This document shows positions 8,601 to 16,415 of a stretch of DNA of 25,775 nucleotides, one piece after another. Numbering within the stretch: position 1 is the stretch's first letter; each line of letters begins with the position of its first letter. The DNA is from a virus. The notes beneath the pieces are model-generated. The model saw only the letters and a program-made list of their open reading frames with translations, made no database searches and was not told the DNA's origin. The position numbers and the translations under genes are program-made. The DNA lies in IMG/VR virus record IMGVR_UViG_3300023178_000237, positions 1-25,775 of that record. One strand, written 5' to 3'.

Positions 8601-11600
8601 ATTTGCATAAATGTAGACATTTTAGCTTGATTACCAACTTGTCGGTTATCAGCTATTATAGGGTTACCGCCCTTACCTCTCATTTGACTAAATACAGTGT
8701 CGAGGAAAACCATATTTTCTATAAAATCAGTTAAACCTTGAGTTGGATTTGTTCCCAATAAAGCTTCAGGAATAAGACCTAATTCTTTTGTTCTAGTAAT
8801 AACTCCTGAACCCATAACATATTCTTCAACTTCTTGGAATACTCTTATCATTCCATTTCCAGCATCTTCAAACTCTACATTTGTAGCATTGAAAAGCTCT
8901 TGAGTAAAGTTGCTAATTCCACTTTGCTTTAAAAATTCTTCTGCACTCAAACCACCAAAATCAAAGTTACCTTTTTCTAGTGATTTAATGAATCCACCAG
9001 CACTGTCTGTAAATATAGTTCCTATCATGCTGTCAAGCATTCCAAAGTCAACCAATGTATCAAACTGGTCTATATATGCTTCTAAAGACATTCCTTGTTG
9101 CTTAGCTAATTCTTGCATTAATTGAAGTTGACCAGCTCCAAAGTTATTAGCTTGAGTTCCAAAACTTTCATCTAATGCTGAAAATAATTGTATTGCTATA
9201 TCATCAGCACTATCAAAATCAAAATCATTTAGCATTGCTCCAAGTTCTTGTTGTATTACTTTTGTAAAGTTTTTACTTTGTACTGCATCAAATCCCATTG
9301 ATTTAAATATTGCTTCAAATCTTTTTTCAACATTTTGACCTTGTGCTGTTGTATCAAATAATAATGTTTTACCAAGTTCTTGTTCAGCTTCTCTAACTTC
9401 TTCAGACTTCATTGCATAAGCTCTAGTTATATTGTCTATTTCGTCTTCAATAACTTTTATTATTTCTGTATTAGGTTTTGCTTTAGCTAACTCTTTGTCT
9501 AATGCTTTTTGTAATTCTTGTAAACGTATTTCTTGGAAATCTAAGTCTTTTGTTACTTCATTAAGTGCATTAATTTCGTTAGATATTTCTTTTATAGCAG
9601 CAGCAGTTTTCTTTGCTTCTTCCTGTAATTTAAAGAAAAATCCAAATACTGCTGTCATTAATATCATAGAACCAAACATAGTAACAAGACCCATAATGGC
9701 AGCTTTAAGACCATTTATTACAGCAGTTAAACCAGCAGAAGCTAATTTAAAACCTTTAGAAAATGCAATAGATTTTTGTAATGCTGCATTAATACTTATT
9801 AATGTTTTTCTTTTTCTAAGTAAAGCACCAGTAACACCACCAATAACATTTAATAAAGCCTGTAATCCTTTATGTAGTCTTGCAAATCTTTCCATAGACT
9901 TCATTGCATTTTTTCCAGCATTAGCAGCACTGCCACCCATCATTTTTAACTTAACAGCAGCTTTATCGTAGACTTGACTATTTTTAGCAATATCTTTCGC
10001 TTGTGAACCAGTATCTGATAAGAATTTTTTAAATTTTTCTGTTAATGCATCTAAACCTTTATTAAATCCAGCAAAGGCACCCATAGCAAGTTTTTTCAAA
10101 CCTTGACCAAGTGACATTAATGTTGAACTTACAAAAGCACCGATAGTTATAGCTAAGTTTTTAAACATTAGTGCAGTTTTTCTAACACCAGAATCTAGCA
10201 TTTTAAATGCCTTTGAGTTTTTCAAACCAATTGCTAATTTTTTACCAAAATCTAATGCCATTTTGCCCATTTCAAACATAGCAATACCAAACCTTTTAGC
10301 TGTTTCTATTATTAAGAAACCAGGCAAACTGTTTTTAAAAGCTACTCCTAATTTTGAAAGCAATGAAACTAATTGATTAAATCCTGTTTTTAGTTTTGCT
10401 GGTAGGCTCATAATTAATTCACCTAAACCTACAAATGCATCTGCCATTCTTGTAACAAACATTCTTATCATTTCAATAGGCATTGATTCCATAATACTTG
10501 ATTTCAACCTATTAAAAGCACTACGAATAACTGCTATTCCTTCTCTAAGGTTCATTAAAAAGTGAGATTTAAAGAATTTAATAAAAGTAAACAATTCAAT
10601 TTGTGCAGCTTTAAATTCTAAAAATGCATTTTGTATTCTTAATTTAAAATTTTTAAGTCTTAATCCAACGTTTTGCAATAGACTTCGGAATATTTTAAGT
10701 CTAGCTTGCATCAAAAATAATTGAGTGAGGAACTTCTCAAAAGCTTTACTATTAATTAACATCTTCATGAATTTTATAAGTCCAATCTTTGCTTTTTCTA
10801 CACCAGCTGTAAATTTTCCTCTTAATACCTCACCAAATCTAATAATTCCTTCTAATGCTTTATCCATACCATTAATAAATTTAGTACTTATAAATGAAGT
10901 AAACTGTTGTATTTTTTCTAATAAAAATTTACCTATGGCTTCAGCAACTTTAGGTATAGCTTTAAAGAATTTAGTACCTAATTCAATTGCAGACTTTCCT
11001 ATCCATTTTAAAAACTCAGCTAAAGGACCAAACAGTTTTGATAGTGCTTCAAATAAAGTGCTTAATTTAGCAATTAATTTGTCCAATATCTTTGTTAAAA
11101 AGTCTAATGATGATGAAAGAAGTTTCGCTATTTGGTCTCCAAACATAAACCCTCTAAACAATTCTTTAAATGCTTGTGTTGCTTTATTAGTTCTGCCAGT
11201 TTTTTCAAAATCTCTTTCTTGAAGTAATTCTTTTCTTTCAGATTGCAATGTACCTAGCTCTTCTGTTTGGTCTTTATTTAATTTACCTTTTTTTCTTTTT
11301 TCAATCATCAAAGCTTCAATTTTGGCTTTATTAAGTTTTAATAGTTCTTTTGTAGATTGTTGATAAAGTCTGTTTTGAATTTTTGCTGCGTTATTGTCTT
11401 CTACAGTTTCACCAGTTAATTTATTTTGTGCATCTGCATTTTTTATCAATTCATTACGTATTTCATTAAGTCTCGCTTTTTTTTCATCACTTACAACTTT
11501 ATCTACATTACCAAATTCTTCTGTAGCTAAAATTAATCCATCAATATGTGCAATTAATTTATCAACATCCATAACCATGTCGCTATAAACTTCTTTACTT

Positions 11601-14185
11601 ACATCGTCCAATCCATTCAATTCATTTTTAATATGTTTTAAAGCATCAATATTATGCTGATGTTCGGTTCTTGCATTTTTAAGGTCATTGGTAAGTTCTT
11701 TAAAATTACCCTCACTATCCAAGGATTTTAACAAAGTGTTATAATCGCTTAAGAGTTTTTTCTGTTGCCTTCCTAGTTCAAGGTGTCGTTTTAATTCTTC
11801 ATTTGATATTTTTAAATCTTTAGCAATAGCAGATTCGTCCATTCCACTTCGTTTCATTTTATTAATTTGACTAGCCATGTTTAATGAACTATCTGGGTCT
11901 TTTTCAAAACCTTGTACCATAGCACGTAAACCTTCTGCTCCTTGGAATTGTCCTGGTTTTGCAAATCCTTGAGTTTCAGCTTTAGTAATTATATCTTGAA
12001 ATTTATCATCAAACTCTAAATTTTTAGATTCTAACTTTTCAGATATAGTAGCAATTTTCATAAAAGACTTTTCTGTATCTTTTGCATATTGAGTAATATT
12101 TGCATGCTCATCGTCAATTTCACTTGCTATGTCTGCTCCTGAAATATCCCCTTCAATTTTTCCAAGGTCTTCAAAAATTCTTTCAAAACTTGTTAAGGTT
12201 TGGTTATCTATACCAAAACCATCTTCACCAACCAATTTAGTTTCAAAATTTGCACCAGTTCTTCCTATTTCATCATCAGCAAATTTTAGAAATTCATCTT
12301 TTAACACTGCAGTTTCTTCTTTATCAGCTTGTACAATCTTTGATGATTTAGATTTTGTTGCGTTAATTTTATCTTCTTCGTTTTGTAATTCTTTTGCTTG
12401 AAGAATAAGTTTTTCAAGTTCTAATTGGTCTGCTTTATTTTTAGCAATTCTTTCTTGAGTACCTAGTTGTTCAATTAATTCAACATCAATAGCTTGTAAT
12501 ATTCTAAATCTTTCTTTTTCAGCTTCTGTGTCTAATTTCTTTTCATTAAACGTACCGTCATCTTCACGAGCTTTAGCTAATATAGATTTATTTTTTTCTA
12601 CGTCATCAAATATACTTTCACCTAAGATAACTCTTGCTTCATTAAGAATGTTAGACAATCCTTCTACACGAGCTCCACCTCTTGCAGCAGATGCTAAGAA
12701 TGCACCTTCACCACCGCCTCTAGCACCAATACCAGTATTGTCTCTTAAGAAACCACTAGTTTCTGCTTTTCTTTGTCTAAATGATTTACCAACATTACCA
12801 CCTAAACCAGCAAGACCTACTTGTACTCTTCCGTCTACACCTGTACCTGGTATTCCTTGTTTTTGGAATTCATCTAAAGTTTCACCAGCTGTTCTAGCAG
12901 CTGTTCTCATTGCAAAAAGAGCTAATGTTATTGCAGAAATTGTTTTTGCCATTGCTGTAAGTCCTGCAATAGTAGTTCCAGCACCTATTGTTTGTAGTGA
13001 TTGTATAAAATTATTAACAGCAGGTAATGCATCATTACCAACATCAATAGCTATAGCTTGTATTTGATTTCTAAGTAAAGTTACTTGAGATGTTACAGTT
13101 TCGTATCTTTTTTCTGCCTCTGTTTGTAAAGCGTTATTTAGTACAAATTCTTCGTTAGCAGAATTTAAAGCATCTTTAACATCGTCAGCTGCTAAAGCCA
13201 TAGAACGTAAAGCTCTTAATGTTCTTTGTTGAGCTAGACCAAGTTCTTCTAATAATGAAACAGTGTCTCCACCAGCAATACCTACTTTACCTAATCCTTC
13301 TAAGAATGCTACGAAAGCATCAGCTGGTGATAATTCAGCAAGTCTTGAAAACTCATCTGTTGTCATTTGAGACACTTGTGCAAATATTGAAAGTTCTCTA
13401 CCACCTTGTAAAACGGCTGTCGACATTGTATCTAAAGCTCTAGCTACTGCTGTAGAACCTGCTTGTGTTTGCTGACCAACCTGTTTTAAGGCAGCAGCTA
13501 ATGCTAATGAATCAGCGGCAGCATTAGAAGTAGGGGATTCTAATAACTCCATTGCAGCTGCAATCTTTTGTGCAGCATTTACTATTTCTGATTCTGTAGC
13601 AGCAAATTCGTTACCTAAACGAACTACAACAGAAGCTAAATTTTCAATTTGTCTTTCAGGGGTTCTAGTTATTGCGGATAATCTTGATAATGCAAAAGCA
13701 CCGTCTTCAGCACTTAAGTTTGTTGCTACGGTTAGCTTAGCTATTGTTTCAGTAAATTTTGTAATATTGACAGCTTCTACACCTAACTGTCCACCAATCT
13801 CTGCTATTTTGTTTAAGTCGTTTGCAGCAACTGGAGCTTGTGTAGATATGTCTACAATACTTTTAGCAAGTACTTTAAAGTTTCTTTCAGTTTGTCTAGC
13901 TGCTTGACCACTAAAATCAAGAGTTTTCTTAACGCCAGCAAATGAATCTTGAAATCCTACTGCACCTCTAATAGCTACATTAAATGCAGCAAATGCAGCA
14001 CCACCAATAGCAGCAAATGCAGGAATAAAAGAAGACATTTTATTTGCAGCTAATGCAGTTCTTTTTTGAAGTTGTGTTAATTGACCAGCAGTTTGTTTAG
14101 CTGCTTTAGATAGAGAAGCGTTATCAGCATGAAATTGAAGAGCTACACTTACTGTTGATGCTCTTGTGCTGCCTTTAATAGCCAT
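5651..14185 (-). CDS. Tape measure protein (very long)
   Basis: A 2844-residue protein, the largest in the window. It sets tail length, fills the tube and is expelled during DNA entry. Residues about 1-400 match the TP901/PhageMin_Tail type: a hydrophobic helix near 50-80, then GFQDSFAGVKKTLDFSG, DISTQAPVAANDLNKIAEIGGQLG and TNLSAEDGAFALSRLSAITR. Residues about 500-1000 are charged coiled coil. Residues about 1005-1395 are an unusual Phe/Lys/Leu-rich amphipathic region. A hydrophobic stretch at about 1485-1517 (GLVTMFGSMILMTAVFGFFF) could cross a membrane. Residues about 2220-2400 are strong coiled coil. Near residue 2768 is the GEYGPE motif followed by a Gly-rich turn, seen at the end of many tape measures. 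An AGGGA ribosome site upstream overlaps the stop of the chaperone frame. By the rule of about 0.15 nm per residue, it implies a tail near 430 nm. Confidence 0.96.
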   Translation of the reverse strand: MAIKGSTRASTVSVALQFHADNASLSKAAKQTAGQLTQLQKRTALAANKMSSFIPAFAAIGGAAFAAFNVAIRGAVGFQDSFAGVKKTLDFSGQAARQTERNFKVLAKSIVDISTQAPVAANDLNKIAEIGGQLGVEAVNITKFTETIAKLTVATNLSAEDGAFALSRLSAITRTPERQIENLASVVVRLGNEFAATESEIVNAAQKIAAAMELLESPTSNAAADSLALAAALKQVGQQTQAGSTAVARALDTMSTAVLQGGRELSIFAQVSQMTTDEFSRLAELSPADAFVAFLEGLGKVGIAGGDTVSLLEELGLAQQRTLRALRSMALAADDVKDALNSANEEFVLNNALQTEAEKRYETVTSQVTLLRNQIQAIAIDVGNDALPAVNNFIQSLQTIGAGTTIAGLTAMAKTISAITLALFAMRTAARTAGETLDEFQKQGIPGTGVDGRVQVGLAGLGGNVGKSFRQRKAETSGFLRDNTGIGARGGGEGAFLASAARGGARVEGLSNILNEARVILGESIFDDVEKNKSILAKAREDDGTFNEKKLDTEAEKERFRILQAIDVELIEQLGTQERIAKNKADQLELEKLILQAKELQNEEDKINATKSKSSKIVQADKEETAVLKDEFLKFADDEIGRTGANFETKLVGEDGFGIDNQTLTSFERIFEDLGKIEGDISGADIASEIDDEHANITQYAKDTEKSFMKIATISEKLESKNLEFDDKFQDIITKAETQGFAKPGQFQGAEGLRAMVQGFEKDPDSSLNMASQINKMKRSGMDESAIAKDLKISNEELKRHLELGRQQKKLLSDYNTLLKSLDSEGNFKELTNDLKNARTEHQHNIDALKHIKNELNGLDDVSKEVYSDMVMDVDKLIAHIDGLILATEEFGNVDKVVSDEKKARLNEIRNELIKNADAQNKLTGETVEDNNAAKIQNRLYQQSTKELLKLNKAKIEALMIEKRKKGKLNKDQTEELGTLQSERKELLQERDFEKTGRTNKATQAFKELFRGFMFGDQIAKLLSSSLDFLTKILDKLIAKLSTLFEALSKLFGPLAEFLKWIGKSAIELGTKFFKAIPKVAEAIGKFLLEKIQQFTSFISTKFINGMDKALEGIIRFGEVLRGKFTAGVEKAKIGLIKFMKMLINSKAFEKFLTQLFLMQARLKIFRSLLQNVGLRLKNFKLRIQNAFLEFKAAQIELFTFIKFFKSHFLMNLREGIAVIRSAFNRLKSSIMESMPIEMIRMFVTRMADAFVGLGELIMSLPAKLKTGFNQLVSLLSKLGVAFKNSLPGFLIIETAKRFGIAMFEMGKMALDFGKKLAIGLKNSKAFKMLDSGVRKTALMFKNLAITIGAFVSSTLMSLGQGLKKLAMGAFAGFNKGLDALTEKFKKFLSDTGSQAKDIAKNSQVYDKAAVKLKMMGGSAANAGKNAMKSMERFARLHKGLQALLNVIGGVTGALLRKRKTLISINAALQKSIAFSKGFKLASAGLTAVINGLKAAIMGLVTMFGSMILMTAVFGFFFKLQEEAKKTAAAIKEISNEINALNEVTKDLDFQEIRLQELQKALDKELAKAKPNTEIIKVIEDEIDNITRAYAMKSEEVREAEQELGKTLLFDTTAQGQNVEKRFEAIFKSMGFDAVQSKNFTKVIQQELGAMLNDFDFDSADDIAIQLFSALDESFGTQANNFGAGQLQLMQELAKQQGMSLEAYIDQFDTLVDFGMLDSMIGTIFTDSAGGFIKSLEKGNFDFGGLSAEEFLKQSGISNFTQELFNATNVEFEDAGNGMIRVFQEVEEYVMGSGVITRTKELGLIPEALLGTNPTQGLTDFIENMVFLDTVFSQMRGKGGNPIIADNRQVGNQAKMSTFMQMQNEALIERFEFLRMNNAISQDLNAHTMNREELIKTVMMAENQLHEQQLEEAKKQLEGLGLLEFEMTKFEKALNETLAKSASNAVTIFSDLPKRMRKSVRAMLEELTIKSFQLSKFDKDVRRLASIAPMLAKDIASQGLAAQSILQDFLRDPAAIATAEGLLQRMRPKDAADMGLTTEEQAKAQAQGLALGNATSEGILIGIQERQAQIGAALVSGMENAIEESKAFLDVVNPSMLVAREIGKPMAEGAAYGVEDNHGFLEKAMIDMAQSGIDAADDKFSEMEDFISERGYFDGGEYYKQFAEGIRANGDTVVQAVAEEIQEVSQFLTYGFSQATQDIAEALNMMFAVTGGLRDITSANYAVQKAEQSLMATRRKNSTLSERIIKNQIALQEAELKGRKNNITMTEEAGLLQKKIALDEMKRKQKGQFSASERKRIVEAEEELERVRLAAEAGIATSLDVEVAEEKLAELKGTNKSLDEQKLAILEVSIAEEELNDAREKAREVDPELIALREEQIALLDEQANASFELQTAYDGLEAATENVYTTELKYEEARQAFIDFAESSPAAFQALVDAYGGVGGSIDTVITKTINLANNTETSMDKAIKSVQTYITELERAQHVESLSHALGSTTRADYSTDPDIRSELNTRKSIGGLFGDTGIEDTALSSIQSDILNPGFSSFGDDTSTAANRDVFESSEDYLRSQTALKNLRKGKGSRRDLANAFQYLYGIQTSIDNTGQVVINSAQLQAAMNDKNNPLSKLGVDYKTLVQQISEAQGITVADMSSSVQREGVDLARTQDGERLDYRYDSARVPYAQMYDPQNIGHVARLINMSGGTTTSDNQTAEVLLGAGKTALDYHSAVAKGQKDMLRRLLVERLDKAHEKGEFDKFSVVLKRKYGGMVAPFRRALVGEYGPEMVTSLPQGGLRVTPQGSERSGSISVENLNVNVTGVPTDPIQARKAAVQIQGALRRLEKEGNAGSGLSRR

Positions 14186-14195
14186 TTGTTATTCC

Positions 14196-14529
14196 CTACT
14201 TCTTAGTACCTTGGTTCCTACTTTCTGCTACAAACTGTTCCACTGAAACTGTTTGCCTTGGTCTGTTTCCTCTTCCTCTGATTCTGTCCATCTCTTTTTT
14301 AGCCCAACCTTTCGGTGGCTTATTGCTATGTTCAGAAACATATTCTTCACCGTCCATAACGGCTTTATAATATGGTGCATAAAATACTGATACGTCAAGT
14401 GGAAGATTAGTTAGTAGATTCATAAACCTTCTCCATGATAGATTAGCAGGTTCTTTTATACGGTAGTGTCTTTGAAAGTCAGCCTCTAGTTGAGCCCATC
14501 GATAAATTATATCCATGGTCTCAAATCTT
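14196..14529 (-). CDS. Tail assembly chaperone, second (frameshift) frame
   Basis: The T-like half of a G/GT pair. Open from the frameshift site, it reads IRFET and then the 106 residues from ATG 14516 (MDIIYRWAQLEADFQRHYR), ending 10 bases before the tape measure. An independent start at the ATG has no convincing ribosome site (the upstream bases are AAGATTTGAGACC), whereas the frame continues unbroken back to the slippery heptamer of the upstream gene. It is therefore probably made only as a fusion of about 228 residues. The basic, Arg/Lys-rich tail (about residues 70-106) fits a partner that holds tape measure and tube subunits during tail assembly. Known families of this type include lambda G/GT and the mycobacteriophage gp24/25 pair. 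The sequence family itself is not recognised with certainty. Confidence 0.8.
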
Positions 14530-14537
14530 ATTTTGGG
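14492..14537 (-). promoter_or_regulatory. Programmed -1 ribosomal frameshift signal with downstream hairpin
   Basis: The heptamer CCCAAAA at 14537-14531 (minus) reads C CCA AAA in the upstream chaperone frame and fits X XXY YYZ exactly. The very next codon is its TAA stop (14530-14528). Slipping back one base gives ATA AGA TTT GAG ACC ATG, which is in frame with the second chaperone. Eight bases further on, GAGACCATGGATA (14522-14510) can pair with TATCGATGGGCTC (14504-14492) around a 5-base loop: 11 of 13 pairs form, with two single mismatches. A slippery site, a short spacer and a stem together are the classic arrangement of lambda G/GT-type frameshifts. Confidence 0.85.
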
Positions 14538-14881
14538 GCGTCTTCGTCTCCTTCATCGACTTCAACTTCTTCTTCACCATCAGGTGTTACATTGTATTCT
14601 TTTAATAAGAATTCTAGTAATTGTTCAAGTTGTTCCCAAGTAGCACCATCTTCAAGAATTTCTTCCATTATGTCTTCACCAACTATTGATGATAACCATT
14701 CTGGAATTGCTGCTGTTGGCATGGCACCAGTTTCGTCCATCCAACGCATTTGAGCTAATACTGTTCTTGCAGGTAATGCAGGTGGGAATTGATATGTTTT
14801 CCCATTTAGTTTTATTGTAATTGGTTCCTTAGCAGATTCTTTTGCACCTGCGTCGAAATCCATGTATCTTTTGTCAGCCAC
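14528..14881 (-). CDS. Tail assembly chaperone, first frame (G-like)
   Basis: A 117-residue protein between the tail tube gene and the tape measure. After an N-terminal strand pair (PITIKLNGKTYQFPPALPA) it is helical and acidic (GEDIMEEILEDGATWEQLEQLLEFLLKEY), ending in a very acidic stretch (VEVDEGDEDAPK) right at the frameshift site. The start is taken as GTG 14881 because a GGAGGT ribosome site sits 4-5 bases upstream. A longer version from TTG 14893 would start inside that site, and an ATG at 14863 has no site of its own. By analogy with lambda G and mycobacteriophage gp24, most product is this short form and a minor fraction is the fusion with the next frame. Both act in the cytoplasm to coat the tape measure and recruit tube protein, and neither ends up in the virion. 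Confidence 0.85.
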   Translation of the reverse strand: MADKRYMDFDAGAKESAKEPITIKLNGKTYQFPPALPARTVLAQMRWMDETGAMPTAAIPEWLSSIVGEDIMEEILEDGATWEQLEQLLEFLLKEYNVTPDGEEEVEVDEGDEDAPK

Positions 14882-14885
14882 GCCG

Positions 14886-14891
14886 ACCTCC
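14886..14891 (-). promoter_or_regulatory. Ribosome binding site that fixes the GTG start of the first chaperone
   Basis: GGAGGT at 14891-14886 on the minus strand is followed by CGGC and then GTG at 14881. This near-perfect Shine-Dalgarno sequence rules out the longer reading from TTG 14893, which overlaps it. Confidence 0.75.
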
Positions 14892-14924
14892 AATCGTTCT
14901 CATTATTATTTAATTTTAACTATC

Positions 14925-15572
14925 TTAGTTAATGTCGAATACGTCAGAGTCATTTGTATTATCAATGATTCTGAATAATTCTGTGTACTGTGCAACAGAT
15001 TTTGGTTTTAACACCTTAAACTCTACACCGATAACAACCTTTTGAGGTGCTTTTTGATGAGCCATTGAGAAAGCTCCAACGTTTACTGCACGTGGAATCT
15101 CAACATGTCTATCAGCACCAGCAGGTCCGTCAACAATTAACAATAATGATTTCTCATCATAGTCATCTGTTGATGGAGGAATGATAGCATTGTAACCAGA
15201 TTGGTATCCATTGCTTCCATCTCCTGTTGTTATAGAACCACCACCAAGAGCTACTAATAAGTTAGCTTGTGAAGCTTGTGCAAGTTCACCAGTTAATCTA
15301 ACTTCTTGAGCAGTCTTGAAAGTAGCAATTGGGTCAATTTCTTCAGCGACCATAATGTCTTCAAATGTTTTATCCATTTCAAGAGTCCAGCCGTCTTCAG
15401 AATATCCTACGTCAACCCAGTCAGATGCAGGGCTTGACCATGCACTTGAACCGTCATCTGTAGGAAATGCAATGTAATCGCCAGAAGCATTACCTTCGTT
15501 AGCGATTGCAGCTACATATAGTACCCCAGTACCAACAATAACTTCGGATATTGTACCATTTGTACTTGGCAT
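14925..15572 (-). CDS. Major tail tube protein
   Basis: A 215-residue protein that should form the hexameric rings of the tail tube. It begins MPSTNGTISEVIVGTGVLYVA and carries a WVDVGYSEDGWTLEMDKTFEDIMVAEEIDP motif, which is typical of siphovirus tube proteins of the gpV/actinophage type (the usual 'reference value then E-x-D-P' turn). A mixed beta/helical body follows (EVRLTGELAQASQANLLVALGGG), then a late strand (APQKVVIGVEFKVLKPKSV). Length is normal for the family. It has a strong TAGGAG ribosome site 6-7 bases before the ATG, as expected for a highly made virion protein. Position just before the chaperone pair and tape measure supports the call. Confidence 0.9.
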   Translation of the reverse strand: MPSTNGTISEVIVGTGVLYVAAIANEGNASGDYIAFPTDDGSSAWSSPASDWVDVGYSEDGWTLEMDKTFEDIMVAEEIDPIATFKTAQEVRLTGELAQASQANLLVALGGGSITTGDGSNGYQSGYNAIIPPSTDDYDEKSLLLIVDGPAGADRHVEIPRAVNVGAFSMAHQKAPQKVVIGVEFKVLKPKSVAQYTELFRIIDNTNDSDVFDIN

Positions 15573-15585
15573 AATTATCTCCTAA

Positions 15586-15909
15586 TTACTCTTCTTCTAC
15601 TTCAGTATCTTGCAAGACACTGCCATTTGAGGCAAAGTCTTCAATGTCGGTGTCATCCACATAATCATCTGAAGGTTCATTGTCTTCCTCTTCAGCGATT
15701 TCCTCATCAACAATAAGCAAAGGATAACTTTTACCATCTAAGGTCCAAGTTTTCTCTTTTAGCCTATCCCATTCAGAGGACTCAAGTTCCGTCCCACTGT
15801 TTGTCTGAAAAGTTTTTCCAGACACAACATCTTTAGCAGAGTTTGCTTTATTGAATAGAGGATTGAGTTTTACTACAATCTTCTTATTCTCGTCTTTACT
15901 TCCAAACAT
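15586..15909 (-). CDS. Small acidic protein between tail terminator and tube protein, unknown
   Basis: A 107-residue protein. Residues 1-70 have a lysine-rich start (MFGSKDENKKIVVKLNP) and a compact part ending TWTLDGKSYPLLIVDEE. Residues 70-107 are almost only Asp/Glu with Ser/Asn (EEEDNEPSDDYVDDTDIED) and are probably disordered. It has a strong AGGAG ribosome site and sits 13 bases upstream of the tube gene. No family is recognised. The position and the acidic end could suit a cofactor or DNA-mimic-like plug that keeps tube or connector surfaces from associating early, but this is inference only. Confidence 0.75.
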   Translation of the reverse strand: MFGSKDENKKIVVKLNPLFNKANSAKDVVSGKTFQTNSGTELESSEWDRLKEKTWTLDGKSYPLLIVDEEIAEEEDNEPSDDYVDDTDIEDFASNGSVLQDTEVEEE

Positions 15910-15936
15910 AATTCTCCTAAACTGCCCTGTAAATCA

Positions 15937-15955
15937 TACTCAGTGTTATTGAGTA
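15937..15955 (-). other. Short hairpin between tail terminator and acidic-protein genes
   Basis: TACTCA at 15937-15942 pairs perfectly with TGAGTA at 15950-15955 around a 7-base loop, in the 51-base gap before the acidic-protein gene. There is no T-run after it on the transcribed strand, so it is not a convincing terminator. It may be an RNA processing or stability element, or chance. Confidence 0.3.
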
Positions 15956-15960
15956 CCGAC

Positions 15961-16398
15961 CTAAACCATTGCAGTCTCTTCAATTCTTGACGGTGTTTGC
16001 ACTATTTGAAAGCCGTATATTTTAGCTCTCAAGGGCGTATCATCGTCACTTGTTATATACCCATTACTATAGTTAAAAGCTGACTGAATTATGGTATTTG
16101 CAACAGAATATGCTGTTCCATAATCAGGTGTAGTGGTATCTGCTGTACCACCCCATTTACCTGCATATACGTCAATAGGCATAGTTGCTGATTGCATATG
16201 TGCTTCACTAAATGGATTTACTACTTGTCCACCTGCTCTAAATAATGTAACAAATGGTAACTCTGCATCTCTAGGTAACCTAGTAGCAATTCTACTTCCT
16301 ACAACTGCATTTATGTTTGTATCCTGCAACATCCATTTTCTCAATATAATTTCTGCGTCTGGTGGTGCAAGTTGATTTCCGTCTAAAGTATTTGGCAT
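15961..16398 (-). CDS. Tail terminator / tail completion protein
   Basis: A 145-residue protein that probably caps the finished tail tube and docks it to the head. The pattern fits the siphovirus terminator family: an N-terminal helix (PPDAEIILRKWMLQD), a NAVVGSRIATRLP turn, a LPFVTLFRAGGQVVNP strand pair, an IDVYAGKWGG strand and an AYSVANTIIQSAFN helix. This alternation of 'RI...LP...P.vtl...gG' with an 'iDvya' strand is common to actinophage and lambda-U-like terminators. Its place immediately before the tube protein is the standard position. A ribosome site (AGGATA) lies about 6 bases before the ATG. Confidence 0.75.
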   Translation of the reverse strand: MPNTLDGNQLAPPDAEIILRKWMLQDTNINAVVGSRIATRLPRDAELPFVTLFRAGGQVVNPFSEAHMQSATMPIDVYAGKWGGTADTTTPDYGTAYSVANTIIQSAFNYSNGYITSDDDTPLRAKIYGFQIVQTPSRIEETAMV

Positions 16399-16415
16399 AT
16401 GATTATCCTAACAGA

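Noticed and set aside
9432-13067. Several plus-strand open frames of 70-180 codons opposite the tape measure (for example 9432-9971, 10725-11222, 12528-13067)
   Set aside because: They lie wholly antisense to a strongly supported gene, have low-complexity Ser/Leu/Asn-rich translations, and have no ribosome sites. They are products of the AT-rich codon bias of the real gene.
14874-14903. Nine-codon leader frame (MRTIGGRRG) overlapping the start of the first chaperone
   Set aside because: There is no ribosome site before its ATG, and the bases are already explained by the Shine-Dalgarno sequence of the GTG start; probably chance.
15937-15955. Terminator after the tail terminator gene
   Set aside because: Only 6 bp, AT-containing stem and no T-run on the transcribed side.
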